A stretch of DNA of 64,000 bases from Eustoma russellianum (GCA_036186865.1 AP025062.1:25235437-25299436), one strand, 5' to 3'; counted from the stretch's first letter, positions 23,641-35,331 are shown. Notes: generated by a model from the sequence alone, not told the origin. Numbers and translations: made by a program.

Positions 23641-24780
23641 ACTGCAGAACTTGGGTTGAGGTATAAAACACCCTCAACCCTACCTGAACCATTATCGTCG
23701 CAACTTCGACCTTCGCCTTCCTTTCCTCCGTGTTCGGATGTCTGGAAATCTCTTCTTGATCCTTCGCTGCCAGTGCTGGTGTCAGCCATCTGGCTGATCT
23801 CACTGCTGCCACCCCTCTTCCTGCCTGTTCTGTGTTCTTCGACGCTGCTGGTTTGCTCCACCAGTCGGTGTAACCAACCAGTTTGAAGCACTCCTTTGTG
23901 GTGTGCTTCCTTTTGCCACAATGGGAGCAGATTAGCTTCATTTTCTCTTTCTTGTCTCCCTCTCGCTGTGATGTCTTTGAGCTAGGGGAAGGCTCTCTCC
24001 TTCGATTGTCTGTTCTGCCCTACATCCGAAGCCCTACCCCGACCCCTGATGATGATTCCTCAAAATCTGAAGGGTCCCCTCTCAAGATTACCATACGTGC
24101 CTCCTCCCTTCGAATTGCAGCATACGGTGCTTTTGGAGAGGGTAATGGTTCCATCTTCAGCAGGTCCCTCTTGACAGTGTCAAACATTTCTTCTACGACC
24201 ATTAAAAGTTGGTAAAGCCGTGGTTCTTGAATTTTGTGGTTGTAAATGGTGATGTCTACAATATCCTTCATGGGATTGGGCTCCCTTAGATCGATTTCCA
24301 TCCAAATCCCTTGGAGCCTATTCCAAATCTCTTCCAGACTGTTGCCCTTTTGTCTGATTGAATTTGCCCATTTATGCAAGGCAAACAATTGCAGAGAATC
24401 GGGCCCTGTGTCATATGTTACTGCCAAACCATCCCATAATGCTTTCGGGGTTGAATATTGAGATACATTGTTGATAAGACTTGGCTTAATGTTCTGTATG
24501 AGAACACACAATTATCTCTGGTCTCCCACTGAGAAAAATTCAGGTCTGAAGGGGCTGGAGGAGGAGGCACATCCGTAAGGTGCTGACTCCGTCATCTACC
24601 CCCACAGCTCATCTAATTGATGTTGCCCAGAGTTGATAATTGTCCCCACTGAGTTTGATTCCAATGGATAAATTATCAAGACTGGTGTTTGGTGATTGGA
24701 AATTGAAGTTTGTTTAGCAAATTGCCCAATTGAATAGCCAACTCATTGTTCTCTGGCTTGTTTTCCTCAGTGCCTGACAT
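23641..24780 (-). pseudogene. Ty1/copia gag remnant
   Basis: A plausible start ATG lies at 24778-24780 (MSGTEENKPENNELAIQLG), 273 bp inside the 5' LTR. The middle block (24020-24511) has copia gag features such as TPKALWDGLAVTYD and LHKWANSIRQKGNSLEEIWN. A CCHC zinc knuckle, CSHCGKRKHTTKEC, lies near 23890-23935. At least two in-frame stops interrupt it (one just before 24511), and the C-terminal part runs into integrase without protease. Confidence 0.82.
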
Positions 24781-25040
24781 TTTGCTTGGTTTTACTGCTG
24801 GCTGGTACAATTACTGTGCTGATTTTGGCTGGGAGTCAAGAAGGGTATGTTTGTTCGATTAATGTGCTGATTCTGCTGGGGGTCTAGAAAGGTATATGGA
24901 ACGATGATGGAAGTCTTTTCTGAGTTCTGCTGGGCTTGAATATATTTTGATTTCTGCTTGGTGCTTTGATTTCGTCGGATGTGATTACAATTCTGGTTGT
25001 GATGAGCGTGGTATTTGATTTTTCTCAAGAACCAAAAACT

Positions 25041-25052
25041 GCTCTGATACCA
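25041..25052 (-). other. Primer-binding site (initiator Met-tRNA)
   Basis: On the minus strand, TGGTATCAGAGC is directly adjacent to the 5' LTR at 25053. Confidence 0.9.
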
Positions 25053-25259
25053 TGAAAAACTATGTAATTCTGAATGAAATCACTTTTCATAATTTGATTG
25101 TTTACAACACCCTTGATTTATAGTACAAAGGATGACACGATTAGGTGAAGTAAATCTTATCTATAATTTGAACTAATTTGATTTGATTGATACTCCTTAA
25201 CTTCCACATATCCTAACTACGGTAAGTTAGGATTCTGATTCTGTTTTGCTATCTCAACA
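25053..25259 (-). repeat. 5' LTR of copia element 20687-25259
   Basis: About 207 bp. In the sense direction it starts TGTTGAGATAGC and ends AGTTTTTCA. It is followed by the target duplication CCATA. Confidence 0.9.
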
Positions 25260-25347
25260 CCATAACCACCTCTCTAAAATTTCTCCCCAAATCCCTCCCC
25301 CATTCCCCTGACAACCACCCCTCGCCCACAAACAATAACCACCCCCT

Positions 25348-25360
25348 CTATATAAAAAAG
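25348..25360 (+). promoter_or_regulatory. TATA box of the solo LTR
   Basis: CTATATAAAAAAG lies about 175 bp into the LTR once the copia insertion is removed. It is followed by a C-rich stretch and then the GA-rich tract. Confidence 0.6.
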
Positions 25361-25508
25361 CCCCTCACCTCACCCTCACAAAATTCTGAAGCCGACATAC
25401 ACATACAAGCACATTTCACACACGCCAGCCAACGGGAAAAGAGATAGAGAAAGAGAGAAAAAAAGGAAGAAAGAAAGAAAAAAAATAGTTATAGAGAAAT
25501 ATATCCGA

Positions 25509-25520
25509 AAAAAGGTAAGT
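25509..25520 (+). promoter_or_regulatory. Splice-donor-like motif in the solo LTR leader
   Basis: AAAAAG|GTAAGT matches the plant 5' splice-site consensus. It follows a GA-rich tract (25436-25488) about 160 nt downstream of the TATA box. The other gypsy LTRs carry a similar motif at the same relative place. Confidence 0.45.
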
Positions 25521-26859
25521 ACCTATCTGTACTTTCTATGTATTTTCTTAGATGGTTTTACTTTCATACACAAGTGGATCATATATTTGTATATTTGATT
25601 GTTATAGATGTGTGTATATAATATACGAAAAGGTGCAAATATATACATATACGGTTAGGTGTGTGTATATATATGTGAATGTATTCACACGATTTCCTTT
25701 GGGGTATGAGAATTTTGCTGGCCGCTACTGTGTTCACAATTTGTTACATGTATAATTCCCAATGTGTGTTATAAGGGTGGCTTTGTATATTTTGTGGTGT
25801 ATTAATTCTTTGATATTTGTAAATACTTGTAAATATTTAAGCATATAGAAAGTGCTGGCCGATGGATTTGTCATATATAAATATATGTACTGTTGTGCTA
25901 TTAGAAGAAGGTACATGCATTTATGTTATCTTTTTGGGTTTATATCCATAATATATATACACATACACACATACACAAACACACATATATACTTATATAT
26001 TGTTTTCGGGATTACCCATATAAATGTATACGTTATTTCAGAATTATATAAGAAATAGATACAAATACTGTTTCGCAAAGTCATAGATATATACATATAT
26101 AAGAACTGGTTTCCGAATTATTTACATATATATAAATACAATATGCTTTTCAGAATTATATACATATACTTACATATTATTTTCTGAATTGTATATAATG
26201 TACTGTTACATTTTCGGAATCATATATATATATTTATTACTGACCTCAGAACCTTATATTATTTATAAATAAACTTTTTTCCAAATTATGTACATATCTA
26301 CTTACACTGTTTCGAAATTCCATGCGTATATATCTTTTTTGCATTGCATTAATACCTATATACAAAATTTCAGGAATTGTTTCTGAATGAATTTAAATAA
26401 GTGCACAGTTTTTGGCTATACATGGTGTTCGGCAGTTTTACATACATGTTATTGTTTCATCGGTTTTCTGTAATTATTTCGTAAAAGATTTTATCAACTG
26501 GTCCGAAAAAGAATTAGAAAATTAAAAGGGTCATTTTGGAAATTATATGTAGTTTAAAGAAGTAACCGATTTGTGAACAGATTTACAAATTTAGTAGTAT
26601 ATATTGGGTGGGGGGAGTTTTAGTCGATTTGAAGGGCTATTGATTCTTGGTGCATGGAATAATTAATTATATTCATAAACCAATTTGGGTAAAGAAAAAT
26701 ATAGAAATTCATACATATATATATCAGAATTGGGAAAGAAAATAAATATTGGTTAATGGATACGAAAGAGTATGGATACACTGGATTACGTATGATTATG
26801 CATTTGCATTCATGCCAAAATCATTGCATTGCATTTGACAGGTTATGCCTAACGTGGGT

Positions 26860-27150
26860 ACGGATATTGATGGTTATTGATTGGTGGCAGGCTACATCTA
26901 ACATGGGCACAGGTGCCGAGGACGACAGACTGCGTCTAACATGGGCTCAGGTGCCGAGGACGACATACTGTGTCCAACATAGGTACAGGTGTCGGGGGCG
27001 ACAGGCCAAGTCTAACATGGGCACGGGTGTCGAACGGTAGGCCGCGTCTAACATGGGCACAGGTACCAAGGCAGGCTGGGCCTAACATGAGCACGGGTGC
27101 CAATAATGGCAAGATGTGTCTAACATGGACACAGGTGTCGGGGTGATAGA
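26860..27150 (+). repeat. Tandem array inside the solo LTR
   Basis: About seven or eight degenerate units of roughly 38 bp, of the type CTAACATGGGCACAGGTGCC-GAGGACGACAGGC. Units are contiguous, with no spacers. The array is about 1.5 kb downstream of the TATA box and would therefore be transcribed. Confidence 0.85.
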
Positions 27151-27808
27151 CTGTATCACCATTAGGACCAGGGACATGCATAGTATATCATGGTTTTAAA
27201 AGAGATGCATAACATTTGTGTGACCTTAATTGCGTGTGTCATGATTTTAAGAGAAGGCATGCATCATACAAATGTGGCATTGAGAATTGAGTTGAATGAA
27301 TGTTTAATTTGTATTCGTTGATGAGATTATGCTTATTATTGTTGTTTGATTGTGGAAGTTATTTATTTTAACTTTATTTGCGAACGAGGAAAGGTATGCT
27401 TTATTTAATTTATTTTATTACTTCTTCACCCCGTCCTCTCGTATATGATCCCATAGCAGGTACAGGTAGGTAGTTACGGCAACGCAAAGCGCTCATAAGT
27501 CGTTGTTTATATTTTCTTTGTAGAAGATCTAGGTTATGATATGATATTTATAGATGATGCCGAGTGGTCACAATGGGAGCCATAGTGGTAGATGCGTTGA
27601 CTTTTTGGGATATATTCATGGAGCTTGTATTATCATTATTTTGGGTTTCTAGACTTTTGCAAATTGGTCTAGACCTTTTAGCGTCCTTATTTGGGCCTGG
27701 TCAGCCTTAATCTTACAGTTGGATATTTACGTGGGAAAAATTTTTATTGAAGTTTTGAATTTTATGTTGTTTCCGCGTATTGATTTCTACGTCAACCAAT
27801 GACGTGTA

Positions 27809-30426
27809 TGTAGCTCCCCGGTCCGATACTGGCATCGGAACCAGTGCACCCGCCGTAGTCTACTACGAGGACTACAAAGCGTCAAAGCAGATCAAGCGTA
27901 CATCATTCATGACATAAGATAAATCAGCGGAAACGTCATAAAATTTAAAACTTCACCAACATCAATGTAACCAAAGAAATACAGCGGAAATAAAATGTGT
28001 TCAGTTAACGGTCTAACATATCCTCTAGTACAACATAATAAACATCGAATCTTCCAACTTAAAGAGAATGATCAAAAATCTATCTACTTCCATGACCATC
28101 ATCCCATTGAGCACACTCGCCATCGTCTTCGAATAAATATCATTTCGTACTCTAGCTCACCTGAAAAGAAGATGGAGTATCTATTCTTAGCGAAAACATC
28201 GCCAGCAAGTAACCCGTCTATACACCTTACGGGATCACACACGACGAGTCACCAGTGTATAAGTAACTGCCTAAAATAAGGTGCTCGGGTTAGCAAATAG
28301 CATCTTTATAACAATTCCTTAAAACAAATAAATCACATAAATGATACGTGGATACAAGAACAAACAGGTAACTAAAATAACTTACCATATAAACAGAACA
28401 TAAGCTAGTCACATTTCTTGCATGTCAAACCTTATGCTTCGTGTATCATGATGCATATACTTCTTCAAAACCACACACAAAACCCATGCATATGACTTCT
28501 TTCATAAATATGCTATGCGTGTCATTACACAAAACTTTTCATATTCTTCGCGTAGCAGAACTTTATACCCTGTGGGTGATCAGTCCACAGCAAACAGAAT
28601 TTTATATCCTGTGCTGAAAGGTCCACGGCCCCATCACATATAACTTTATACCCCGTGCTGAAAGGTCCATGGCCCCATTACATATATCATATATCCGTGC
28701 TGATAGGTCTACGACCTCATAAAATACTTTATACCCTGCTGTTATTCACAGGTCACGCTTTTATACCCTGCTTTCGCAGGCGTGACTTTTATACCCTGCG
28801 ATCAACCAGCAGCCATAGTTTGCTTTTCGAAAACTTTAATCTTCTCTTGTAAACACATTTTCTTTTGCAAAGCAATTCTCATGTCAAAATGCAAAGTGTT
28901 CATGTCATGATGCGGGATGCTCATGCAACTTCATATCAAACATGTAAACATACACACACGTCTTACATATCAAGTACATGATCTTGTATCTCAGGCACTC
29001 CACGCTCGTACCTTTCTAAGTCCGTTTGTATCACCAACTCATTTGGGATCCAATCTTATCCTTATTTAATCACACTTAACCTCTATTCCTCAAGTTCACC
29101 TCAAATGCCCTTGTATTTTATGATCAAAGGAAGAGAATAAAGTTATTACACATACATAGGGCACCTAATGGGTCAAAAAGACTTCCAGTACACTTAGAAT
29201 GCCTACTTGAGGCGCCTACACTAGGCGTTCGAAGTGTTTGGGAATGTGCTGGTATACATCGAACGCCTACATGAAGCGCCTTATGTGACATCGAACGCCT
29301 TTGGAGGTGTTCGAAGTATTCTGGAACGTGCAGTGACACATCGAACACCTACATGAGGCGCCTTATGTGACATGAAACGCCTAATGTAGGTGTTCGAATT
29401 TTCCTGAAATGCACTGGGACACATTGAAGGCCTACTTTAGGCACCTAATGTGACTTGAAGCGCCTAAAGTACGTGTTCGAAGTGTTCTAACTGTTCCAGA
29501 ACTGCAATTTTCTGCTGTAACTTCTTCCCATCACCTTCCTCCTTCACCCCCTTCATGTTTAACACTTCAAGATCCATCTTAACACCTAGATTCATCATGC
29601 TTAACACACAACTAACATGAGTTGATTCTTAAACATGTAAAATAGTATCCATACTAAACCTTCCATCACCCACAACTTTCAATATATATCTTCAAACTTT
29701 CCCACATAACAAGTCTGCAACAATCCATCACTCATCCTTCAACTTCCTGCATATACTCTGAAAACATCTATGGTATAGTTAATAAACTTAAGGACTTATA
29801 CCAAGATCATGAACACATCACGGATAACACCTTTATGGGCATATTTAACAAGAAAGATCACAACATCATCATTTTCAGAAATTGGCCCAAAGAACATGAC
29901 TTTACTCCATCAACAACAACAATTACATATAGTAAATCATTTAACATAAAGAAATCAAAGATACTAATGTGTGATCGGGTTTTCCTCTTTATAAGAATAT
30001 AGGGCCTGTTGAATCAAAATTTGCGTAAAGCGTATAGAAAGATTACTTGCCTTGGAATCTAGATAAGCTTACGAGTGTATGGTAGAATTTCAGGACGGAT
30101 TGGACCTAGGTTAGCCCTCTTCTTCTTGTCCCTTTCTTCTTCTTCTTCTTCTCCTTTCTTCTCCCAGGCGGTTCCTTCCTCTCCCTTTGGTGTCCTAACC
30201 TACGGATGAATAATGGGGAAGTTATACAAATGTTGTGTAACTTCCCCCACATGTAGTTGGGGCTATTTTTGGCATTTTGGCCACATTCCCTCAATTTCCA
30301 CTTTTGTCTATTTTTCCCCCTATATTTTGTTTAACTAAACTTCATAACCTATACATTTAATGAAATTATATTTTACATTGTTTTCTAATTATTAAAAGCC
30401 GGACTTAAAAATTACGAGGTATGACA
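27809..30426 (-). repeat. 3' LTR of gypsy element 27809-37979
   Basis: About 2.62 kb. It holds two tandem arrays: at 28555-28815 about seven units of roughly 45 bp built on TTTATACCCTG...GGTCCACGGCCCC, and at 29150-29475 an array built on GAACGCCTACATGAGGCGCC. A GA-rich tract (rc of 30116-30170) is followed by a donor-like AAG|GCAAGT (rc of 30045-30053). Confidence 0.93.
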
Positions 30427-30463
30427 TTCCACCCACTTACAAAAAGTTTCGTCCTCGAAACTT
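30427..30463 (-). promoter_or_regulatory. Polypurine tract and adjacent hairpin
   Basis: On the minus strand the hairpin AAGTTTCG-AGGA-CGAAACTT (30444-30463) is followed by AAGTGGGTGGAA directly before the 3' LTR. Confidence 0.75.
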
Positions 30464-30469
30464 ACATAC

Positions 30470-33400
30470 CTTAGTTGAAGAGTTGAGGATACTTTTCCCT
30501 CATCTGTTCTTCGAGTTCCCAAGTGGCCTCGCGTTCCGTGTGGTTGCTCTTCTGCACCTTCACATAAGGGATCACCCTTTTCTTCAACACTTGGTCTTTT
30601 TGATCTACGATCCTCACGGCTATCTCTTCGTATAAACATCACCTTTGATTTCCAAAGGTTGGGCTTCAAGCATCTGTCACGTACTTTCTTAATTGTGATA
30701 CGTGAAATACATTGTGGACTTGTGCCAATACCGGAGGTAATGCCAACCTATATGCCAAATCTCCCACCTTCTCAAGTATTTCGTAGAGACCAATAAAACC
30801 AGGGCTTAGCTTGCTTTTTACTCCAAACCTCATGATGCCCTTCGTAGGTGATACTCTCAAATAAACTTTTTCACCCACATTAAATTCCAATGGTCGTCGC
30901 TTGGAATCAGCCCAACTTTTGTTGCTATCCTGAGCTGCCTTGAGTCTTTTCCGAATAATTTTCACCTTTTCTAGCATCTTCTCCAATAGCTCAGGTCCAG
31001 TGATGTTCCTCACGCCAACTTCATCCCAGTAAACCGGGGACCTACACTTTCTTCCATATAACGCTTCGAAAGGAGCCATACCAATTGCACTATGGTGACT
31101 GTTATTATATGAGAATTCCATTAGCTTCACCATACCATCGCAACTCCCTTTGAAATCCAAGACGCAAGCCCTTAGCATATCTTCCAAGGTCTGAATAGTC
31201 CGTTCAGACTGTCCATCGGTTTGGGGATGATACGCCGTACTCAACCTTAATTCTGTACCCATGGCTTTCTGAAATGCTGTCCAGAACTTAGATGTAAACC
31301 GTGGATCTCGGTCGAACACTATACTTACGGGAACGCCGTGCAAGCTAACAATATTCTCCATATATAAATTCACTAACTTGTCAAGAGACGATTCACTGGA
31401 GATGGATAGGAAATGTGCAGACTTGGTTAAACGATCCACAATGACCCAAATCATGTCATATCCATTTCTTGTCTTTGGTAAACCAACTATAAAATCCATC
31501 GTGACATGTTCCCATTTCCATTCCAGAATTTCCAATGGCATCAACGATCCACCAGGCCATTGGTGTTCTGCCTTGACTTGTTGACAAACTAAACACCTCT
31601 CTATAAACTCCGCAATATGTCTTTTCATTCCGGACCACCAATAATATTGTTTGAGGTCTCTGTACATCTTGGTTCTACCAGGATGTATTAATAGCCTTGA
31701 GCTGTGAGTTTCTTGCAAAATTTTCCTTCTAAGTTCATCAACATCAGGTACACACAATCTTCCTCTGAACCATAGGCTCCCGTCCTCTTTGATCTGAAAT
31801 CCTTCAACCTGATCACGTTTTGTGCTTTCCGTTATCTCACTTAGGGTCTTATCATTCTTATGAGCCTCTTTTACCCAGTCAATCAAACTCGGTGTAATGG
31901 TCAATATTGTCAAAACATTCACCGTGGACTCCACCAAATCCAAACCAAATTCTTCTATTTCTCTGTCTAGTGGTGATTGCCGTGCATGGCTGGATTTCCT
32001 GCTTAAAGCGTCAGTTACTTTGTTAGCCTTTCCCTGGTGGTAATGAATGGTTAAATTGTAATCTTTCAGCAATCCCAACCATCTCCACTGCCTCATGTTT
32101 AATTCTTTCTGAGAGAATAAATACTTTAAACTCTTATGATCCGTGAATACCGCACACATTTCTCCATATAAATAATGCCGCTAGATCTTCAAGGCGAACA
32201 CAACTGCGGCGACTTCAAGATCGTGTGTCGGATAGTTTTGTTCATAAGGCTTTAGCTGTCTTAAGGCATATGCGATGACTCGTTCATTTTGCATCAAAAC
32301 ACAACCTAAAAACAAGGTATTAGACTAAACTTAATTGGTATACAAAATCATAAACTTATGCTACAGTTTACGTACCTAAACCATTTTTCGATGCACTGCT
32401 ATAAATCACAAACCCATCAGTTTTGGAGGGTTGAGAACCCATCAGTTCTGGAGGGTTGAGCCAATACTGGAGCTGTGGTTAATCTCTTCTTAAGCTCCGT
32501 GAAGCTTTGTTCGCATTCTGCCATCCACTCAAACTTGGACTTCTTTTGAGTAAGGCGACTGAGAGGCACTGCTATCCTTGAGAATCCCTCGACAAACTTT
32601 CTATAATACCCCGCTAGACCCAAGAAACTTCGCACTTCGGTGACATTAGTAGGTCTAGGCCATTCAGTGATAGCTTCCACCTTCTTCGGATCCACAGCAA
32701 TCCCCTCCTCTGATATCACGTGACCTGGAAAACTACACTTCTTAGCCAAAACTCACACTTGCTAAACTTAGCGCACAATTGTTTCTGCCTTAAGATGCCT
32801 AGAATGGTTCTCAGATGCTCGGCGTGAGTTTGCTCGTCAGGAGAGTACACTAGAATATCATCTATGAATACAACCACAAACATATCCAACTGTTCTCGGA
32901 AAACAATATTCATAAGGTCCATAAAGGCTGCAAGGGCATTTGTTAATCCAAACGGCATCACCAAAAACTCGTAGTGTTGCGGAAGGATGTCTTTGCGATG
33001 TCCCCAGCCTTCACTCGCAATTGATGATACCTTGATCTGAGATGAATTTTAGAAAAGATCTTGGCACCCTTGAGCTGGTCAAATAAATCCTCAATTTGCG
33101 GAAGAGGGTACTTATTCTTAATGGTAATTTTATTCAACTCACGGTAGTCGATACAAAGCCTCATGCTACCATCCTTCTTCTTCACGAATAGAACAGGTAC
33201 TCCCCAAGGTGACACACTAGGGCGGATAAACTTCTTGTCCAATAACTCCTGCAGTTGTTCCTTCAGCTCTCTCAACTCTACCGGAGCCATTCTATAAGGG
33301 GCTTTAGAAATGGGTTCAGATCCTGTAATCAAGTTTATCTGGAACTCGACTTCTCTCGGAGGTGGCACTCCTGACAAATCTTCCGAAAACACACCCAGAA

Positions 33401-33910
33401 ACTCGTTGACTACTGGAATTTGCTCAATATATGGTACTTCCTGAGTAACATCCATAGCATACACTAGAAATCCCTCAGCACCTTTCCTTAGGGCTTTGAA
33501 CGCTTGTGCAACGGACATATATACCTTCCTGGGAACTTTTCTTCGTTCTGCTTCTCCTTGAAACATTACCTCTTCCATCTTAGCACTCTTGACTGTCACT
33601 TGCTTCAATCGACCATCAATATTGGCGTGATACTTGGCCAAATAGTCTATTCCTAATATAACGTCAAAGTCATACATCTGAATAGGGATCAGTGTTGCGG
33701 AGAACGTTTGTCCTTCAAACTCTAATTCGTAATCCCGGTACTGCTGGTACGAAACTATAATTTGATCTCTGGCTGCTTGAACACGGTACGGAGTTTCTAA
33801 CCACTCAGGCAGACTATCAAGGTGCTTAGTGAATCTCTTTGCTGCAAAGAAGTGGCTTACGCCGCTATCGAAGAGCAGGTTGGCAGGTATCTTATTTACT
33901 AAAACTGCAC
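30470..33910 (-). pseudogene. Ty3/gypsy pol: protease, RT, RNase H, integrase, chromodomain-like tail
   Basis: On the minus strand: aspartic protease (LLFDSGVSHFF near 33865, DVILGIDYLAKYHANIDG), RT (SPWGVPVLFVKKKDGS, FIDDILVYSPDE), RNase H, integrase with an intact zinc-binding H-H-C-C segment and D, D, E core residues (DRLTKSAHF, DRDPRFTS, QSERTIQTLEDM), and a tail ending REATWELEEQMREKYPQLF. The longest clean block is 30666-32159. Lesions: an RT deletion of about a dozen bases near 32965, a 1-nt shift near 32730, a 25-bp tandem duplication at 32411-32460, TAG for Trp near 32180, and a frameshift near 30650. A 70-nt intron-like interval (32306-32375) interrupts RNase H. The product would process, copy and integrate the element. 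Confidence 0.9.
32306..32375 (-). other. Candidate spliceosomal intron in RNase H
   Basis: On the minus strand the interval starts GTACGTAAAC and ends CTTGTTTTTAG, is AT-rich and 70 nt long. It has a plant-like branch motif CTAAT about 18 nt before the acceptor and contains stop codons. Removing it joins ...SKNGL to GCVLMQNE in one frame. That is the uninterrupted arrangement seen at the homologous place near 15100 in the related element. Confidence 0.75.
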
Positions 33911-33993
33911 CTAAGGCCATATCAAGTTTTACACAGAGAGTTAAACATGTAGAGACTTAATTCACTCAAGTTCAAACTTAATTTAAATTGTAC
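33911..33993 (-). other. Candidate spliceosomal intron between gag and protease
   Basis: On the minus strand the 83-nt interval starts GTACAATTT and ends GGCCTTAG, is AT-rich and full of stops. Removing it joins the end of gag (ATNVVA) to AVLVNKIPANLLFDSG of the protease in one frame. A possible branch motif (CTTGAT) lies about 15 nt before the acceptor. Confidence 0.65.
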
Positions 33994-35068
33994 ATGCTAC
34001 CACATTAGTGGCTTCATGTATGTCAGTGTCGGTCATGACATGGACACGGGCATTTATTCTAGGCTTCGCCCTAGGCTGATGGCCCGCTTCTCCTGGAGCA
34101 CTTTTCTTCATCTCGGGACAATCTCTAATCATATGACCCACCTGTCCACAACGGTAACACGCTCCCGCAAGCTTTCTACATTCACCGACATGATTCCTGT
34201 TGCAGTGTGGGCAAACTCCCACAGTCTGTTGAACCACTGGATTTTGCACTGCAGGTCTCTGAAAATTCCCTACTGGACCCCTCTTTGGAATCTTGACCCA
34301 ACGTCCGGGTCTGCCACCAACTCTAACCTCCTCTCTTGGCCTCTTGCCTCTATCAAACGACCCCTCATTAGTTGCTCTTGCTGCCACCCTACGAAAGTCA
34401 CTCTAGACGCGGAAACACGCATCCAACATGCCCTCGTAAGTTTTCATTCCCGCGTTCACTATTGCCGACTGTATCCTTGAGTCCAAACCCCTCTCGAACT
34501 TCGTCGTCTTAAGGCGATTATCAGACATAATCATAGTGGCAAACTTACCTAAAGCATGGAAACGATCCGCATACTCTCACACCGTCATGCTTCCCTGCTC
34601 CAATCTGTCAAACGCCCTTATCTTGTCCAATATTGCAGTCTCTGGCACGTAGTACTTCAGGAAAACATCACAGAATTGTGCCCATGAGATAGGTGGGGTC
34701 ATTCTCAACACCATTCCGGCCCACCATTCGCCAGCTTTGCCACATAGAAGGGGTGTGGCCACATCTACCTTTATCTCTTCAGGCACTTGCACTAACTGGA
34801 AACATTTCTCCACCTCGGCCAACCAGTGCTGAGCCTCCTCAGGATCAGTACATCCTCCAAACTCCGAAACTCTCATCTTCCTCATCTCTCCGTAGAACAT
34901 CCGGATATTATGCTGCGGTGGTGGAGGCGGTGGAGGCTGATGCTGCAGAGCAAACCCTTGTGCGATCACCATTAGTGCATCAGTGAGAACCTAGGGTAAA
35001 ACCACTTGTAGTGGTTGGTTCTCCTGTCCGTTTCCAAGGTTTCCTGTGTTGTCTCTTCTTGGAGGCAT
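33994..35068 (-). pseudogene. Ty3/gypsy gag, two in-frame stops
   Basis: The start ATG at 35066-35068 opens MPPRRDNTGNLGNGQ. Then come a proline-rich segment, the capsid-like region (FGGCTDPEEAQHWLAEVEKC, WAQFCDVFLKYYVPE), and at about 34125-34215 two cysteine clusters, CPHCNRNHVGEC and CYRCGQVGHMIRDC, the second a CCHC zinc knuckle. In-frame TAG (34991-34993) and TGA (about 34577) occur, with another stop near 34400. A good acceptor-like TTGACTTTCAG ends at 35074, 5 nt upstream of the ATG, compatible with leader splicing. Confidence 0.87.
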
Positions 35069-35331
35069 TTTCTCTGAAAGTCAACGTTCCATTAGCAATC
35101 AGTAGATACAATGTGTTATTGAAAGCTAGAATGCGCAAGAATGGGTGGGGTATAAAATAAAATATTAATATGAAATTAGATGATAAACGCGCTCGCACAC
35201 ACCCAACCTTGATCATGCTTAAACTCTAGAGAAATCAACACTTATATCTAAGGATCAAACTTAAGGGAAAATCATATCTTAAATTGCTAAAAGATCCTGA
35301 ACGTAAGTTTCCGAGATAGATCTGAAGCCTA

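Larger units (their letters stand above)
20687..25259 (-). mobile_element. Ty1/copia element with short LTRs, defective
   Basis: A 4.6-kb insertion with LTRs of about 207 bp, target duplication CCATA (20682-20686 and 25260-25264), Met-tRNA primer site (25041-25052) and a TTGAGGGGGAG polypurine tract (20895-20905). Domain order on the minus strand is gag, integrase, RT, RNase H, which is the copia order. The coding region is heavily mutated and protease plus the first part of integrase are missing. The 3' LTR terminal TG is changed to TT on the sense strand. Lineage within copia is not assigned. Confidence 0.93.

Noticed and set aside
24792..25028. Small basic frame near the copia 5' LTR
   Set aside because: It lies upstream of the gag ATG (24780), is Gln/Asn/His-rich and reflects an internally repeated leader (two similar CAGCAGAACTCAG-type segments), not a gene.
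28555..28815. Repeats looking like a CRISPR array
   Set aside because: Units are contiguous and degenerate with no unique spacers, and lie inside a plant LTR; the same is true for 11443-11800, 18029-18385 and 26860-27150.
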